A stretch of DNA of 6,655 bases from MWCM01 sp964558315 (lineage in GTDB: Bacteria; Patescibacteriota; UBA1384; XYA2-FULL-43-10): NCBI GenBank assembly GCA_964558315.1, contig CAZLCL010000040.1, forward strand, positions 1-6,655, read 5' to 3'. This document shows positions 4,696-6,655 of the stretch, piece after piece (the stretch's first letter is position 1; the number at the start of each line of letters is the position of its first letter). A program made the translations under genes and the position numbers. The notes under the pieces are model-generated. The model did not search any database. It was not told where the DNA came from and was given only the letters and a program-made list of their open reading frames with translations.

Positions 4696-5010
4696 ATGGG
4701 CAAAAAGAATAAGAAATTTAAAAAAAAGAAACAGTATTCGGCTCCCACTCAAAATTTGTCTGTTATTAACGATCAGGCTCTAAAGGAAACAGGGTCTGAG
4801 ACAATTTCTTCAGCACCAAAAGAGGAAAATAGCCAACAATTCGAAGATAAAGAGCATCCTTATATTCGCACAGATATTCGCAAAATTTTATTTATTATGA
4901 TAATCATAATCTTATTTACCATCGGCTTGTATTTTCTAGACCAAAAAACTTCATATCTCTACCAGGCAGGAGACTGGCTATACAAAATTTTCAATATCAA
5001 AACTCAGTAG
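4696..5010 (+). CDS. Lysine-rich single-pass membrane protein, 104 aa
   Basis: Unknown function. A very basic N-terminus (MGKKNKKFKKKKQ) is followed by a polar, acidic, probably disordered stretch (14-57), one transmembrane helix at about 64-81, and a short C-terminal tail of about 23 residues. The basic start argues for a cytoplasmic N-terminus, with the tail outside. Small proteins of this design are common in Patescibacteria-type genomes (recalled, not searched). The ATG at 4696 fits because the protein then starts with the lysine cluster. A TTG at 4624 would add 24 residues without a better ribosome site. GAG 7 nt before the ATG is a weak site, and a possible -10 TATAAA lies at 4659-4664. 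It lies 95 bp after the permease and may be read through from it. It converges on comM. Confidence 0.75.
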   Translation: MGKKNKKFKKKKQYSAPTQNLSVINDQALKETGSETISSAPKEENSQQFEDKEHPYIRTDIRKILFIMIIIILFTIGLYFLDQKTSYLYQAGDWLYKIFNIKTQ

Positions 5011-5013
5011 CAT

Positions 5014-5039
5014 AATAATCTATTTTGTGCATTATTTTT
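5014..5039 (+). terminator. Weak AT-rich terminator between convergent genes
   Basis: AATAAT (5014-5019) can pair with ATTATT (5031-5036) across an 11-nt loop, running into four Ts (5036-5039). With six A-U pairs it is a weak hairpin. Its place between the stops of the 104-aa gene (5010) and comM (5060, opposite strand) is its main support. Confidence 0.25.
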
Positions 5040-5059
5040 GATAATTAATCTTCTTTAAT

Positions 5060-6592
5060 CTAATACGCTTTCTCTTTAGGCCGATATTGCAAAGCCTCAG
5101 CAACATGATTTTCAATTATCTGATCGCTTTCGGCTAAATCGGCAATGGTTCTAGCGATTTTTATAATTTTATGAAAAGAGCGAGCTGACAACTTCATGCT
5201 ATCTACCGCCATAGCTAAGAGTTTTTCTGATTTTGCATCCATTCGGGCCAAATCCTTAATTTCCTTTGAGCCCATTTCCGAATTTGTCATCATGCCTGTT
5301 ATACCTTTTAATCTTTGAGCTTGCATCTTTCTAGCCATTTCGACTCTCTTTCTGATCTGTCTTGATGATTCGGATTTACAATTGCCTGCCATTTTTTCAT
5401 ATTTTTGTCGTGGCACCTCAATATGTATATCTATTCGATCTAAAATCGGCCCAGAAATCTTTTTTTGATATCTAATAATTTGAGACGGTGCGCAAGTGCA
5501 AGGTTTATCCGGATCGCTAAGATAACCACAAGGACAGGGATTTTGAGCGGCGATTAATAAAAATTGCGCAGGAAAAGTTACCGAGCCCGAAGCTCTTGAT
5601 ACCATCACAATGCCATCTTCTAAAGGTTGCCGTAGTGCTTCCAAAACACTTCTGGAATATTCAGGCAATTCATCCAAAAATAATACGCCTCGATGGGCAA
5701 GGGATATCTCACCTGGTCTTGGCCACTGTCCTCCGCCCACTATTGCCACGCTCGATGTAGTATGATGTGGAGCCCTAAAAGGCCTACTGCGTATTAAAGA
5801 ATTCTCTTTTCCTGTAAGTCCAGCCACCGAAAATATTTTTGTAATCTCTAGCACCTCATCTTCCGTGAGGGGAGGTAAAATGCTAGGCATAGATCTAGCC
5901 AACAGAGTTTTACCGCTTCCGGGAGGCCCCGATAATAAAATATTATGGGCTCCGGCGGCGGCAATTTCCATAGCTCTTTTCGCTTGCTCAAGACCGTTAA
6001 TAAATGTGAAATCGTTTTGATTTTCTTGCCTTTCCTCGGTAAAAGCTACTGCTTTGAACGGCTTAATAATCTCTTCGCTCCGCAAATGAGCAACTATTTG
6101 CTTTAAGCTTTTTATCGGCATTATTTCGAGTCCAGAAACAAGAGCCGCTTCACTCGCGTTAACTTCGGGCAAATAAAGCCTGCGATAGCCAGCTTTCTTG
6201 GCATAAATCGCCATAGGCAATACCCCATTTATATGCCTCAATCTGCCATCTAATGCTAATTCGCCGATAAAAAGAGCCTGATTATATTCCGGCACAAATT
6301 CTAACTGTTTGCCGGCCAGCAATATTCCAATAGCCATTGGCAAATCAAAACTAGGACCCTCCTTTTTAATGTCGGCTGGCGCTAGATTAACTGTTAAACG
6401 ATGTTGTGGGAAATTTAAATTGCAGTTTTTAATTGCACTTCTTATTCTTTCCTTGCTTTCGTCTATAGCTTTATCAGGCAAGCCGACGATAGTAAAAGAG
6501 GGCAACCCCGCCCCTATGTCAACTTCAATTTCAACTGAATACGAATCTAGGCCAATATTTGAACCGCTTAGTATTTTTCCCACTTTATTCAT
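5060..6592 (-). CDS. comM: ComM/YifB-family Mg-chelatase-like AAA+ ATPase
   Basis: ComM is a hexameric helicase that promotes branch migration when incoming DNA recombines with the chromosome in natural transformation; it acts in the cytoplasm. At 510 aa it has the usual family length. The N-terminal Lon-protease-like ChlI domain carries GLPSFTIVGLPD and, further on, LAPADIKKEGPSFDLPMAI. The AAA+ core has Walker A GPPGSGKT (222-229), Walker B VLFLDE (303-308), sensor-1 asparagine N351, a four-cysteine cluster C353, C355, C365, C367 (possible metal site) and LDRIDI with R386 as probable arginine finger. The C-terminal Mg-chelatase helical domain contains LSARSFHKI. I chose the ATG at 6592 because MNKVGKILSG aligns with the family start; ATG 6601 and TTG 6610 are in frame upstream. 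The frame is intact and ends in TAG. No other competence gene is visible. Confidence 0.95.
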   Translation of the reverse strand: MNKVGKILSGSNIGLDSYSVEIEVDIGAGLPSFTIVGLPDKAIDESKERIRSAIKNCNLNFPQHRLTVNLAPADIKKEGPSFDLPMAIGILLAGKQLEFVPEYNQALFIGELALDGRLRHINGVLPMAIYAKKAGYRRLYLPEVNASEAALVSGLEIMPIKSLKQIVAHLRSEEIIKPFKAVAFTEERQENQNDFTFINGLEQAKRAMEIAAAGAHNILLSGPPGSGKTLLARSMPSILPPLTEDEVLEITKIFSVAGLTGKENSLIRSRPFRAPHHTTSSVAIVGGGQWPRPGEISLAHRGVLFLDELPEYSRSVLEALRQPLEDGIVMVSRASGSVTFPAQFLLIAAQNPCPCGYLSDPDKPCTCAPSQIIRYQKKISGPILDRIDIHIEVPRQKYEKMAGNCKSESSRQIRKRVEMARKMQAQRLKGITGMMTNSEMGSKEIKDLARMDAKSEKLLAMAVDSMKLSARSFHKIIKIARTIADLAESDQIIENHVAEALQYRPKEKAY

Positions 6593-6623
6593 GCTATTCA
6601 TTCCAATCAATTATCTGTTGAAT

Positions 6624-6652
6624 ATTTTAAAGCTCGATAGGATAAAGTCCAA
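6624..6652 (-). promoter_or_regulatory. Promoter of comM
   Basis: On the minus strand, -35 TTGGAC (6652-6647), 17-bp spacer, -10 TAAAAT (6629-6624). Start would be near 6617, giving a leader of about 16-25 nt. An alternative -10 GATAAT (6615-6610) would make the ATG at 6601 leaderless but has no good -35. GGA lies 9 nt before the ATG at 6592. Confidence 0.5.
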
Positions 6653-6655
6653 TAG

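Noticed and set aside
1..6655. CRISPR array or transposase
   Set aside because: No regularly spaced direct repeats and no DDE, tyrosine or serine recombinase motifs were seen in any plausible frame.

Overview
AT-rich bacterial window in the standard code. Every visible gene end uses TAA, TAG or a plain TGA, and no in-frame TGA needs reassigning. The style suggests a Patescibacteria/CPR-type genome: small genes with short spacers, a lysine-rich one-helix membrane protein, a MacB-like ABC exporter, a ComM/YifB ATPase, and GC-rich palindromic repeats sharing the frame CCGTAGC-x-GCGAAG in otherwise AT-rich DNA. This lineage call is an inference from gene content and repeat style, not from a phylogenetic marker.

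Layout. Positions 1-425 hold no convincing protein gene. They are dense in hairpins and repeats: two copies of the CCGTAGC...GCGAAG repeat, two copies of a tRNA-Gly-like 3' end (GTTACCCGCTCCA), a strong intrinsic terminator (53-97), an outward-facing tRNA-like inverted repeat (96-231), and the likely terminator (323-353) of the leftward operon. Positions 426-2305 are a two-gene leftward operon. A 58-aa charged protein with a strong Shine-Dalgarno overlaps by ATGA a 568-aa soluble protein carrying an HExxH zinc-peptidase motif. Positions 2306-2594 are a divergent regulatory region with adjacent palindromes, an 11-bp-period direct repeat and a promoter for a 121-aa four-helix membrane protein (2595-2960).

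Positions 2961-3305 are non-coding. They hold a second copy of the terminator-like repeat, two extended -10 promoters, and a 9+2+9 perfect palindrome lying over the -35/spacer of the promoter that drives a MacB/LolD-type ABC transporter (3306-4600). That transporter is interrupted by exactly 100 Ns (3848-3947). The gap hides the end of the ATPase and the start of the permease, so both genes are incomplete by assembly, not by mutation. A 104-aa one-helix protein follows (4696-5010), converging on comM (5060-6592, minus).

How it works together. The transporter looks like a regulated efflux/export unit. ComM is the branch-migration ATPase of DNA uptake and recombination. The metallopeptidase-like pair has no recognisable partner and is the least familiar unit here. 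Two rightward genes have near-consensus -10 boxes 6-7 nt before their ATG and are predicted to be leaderless, whereas the leftward operon begins with a strong ribosome binding site.
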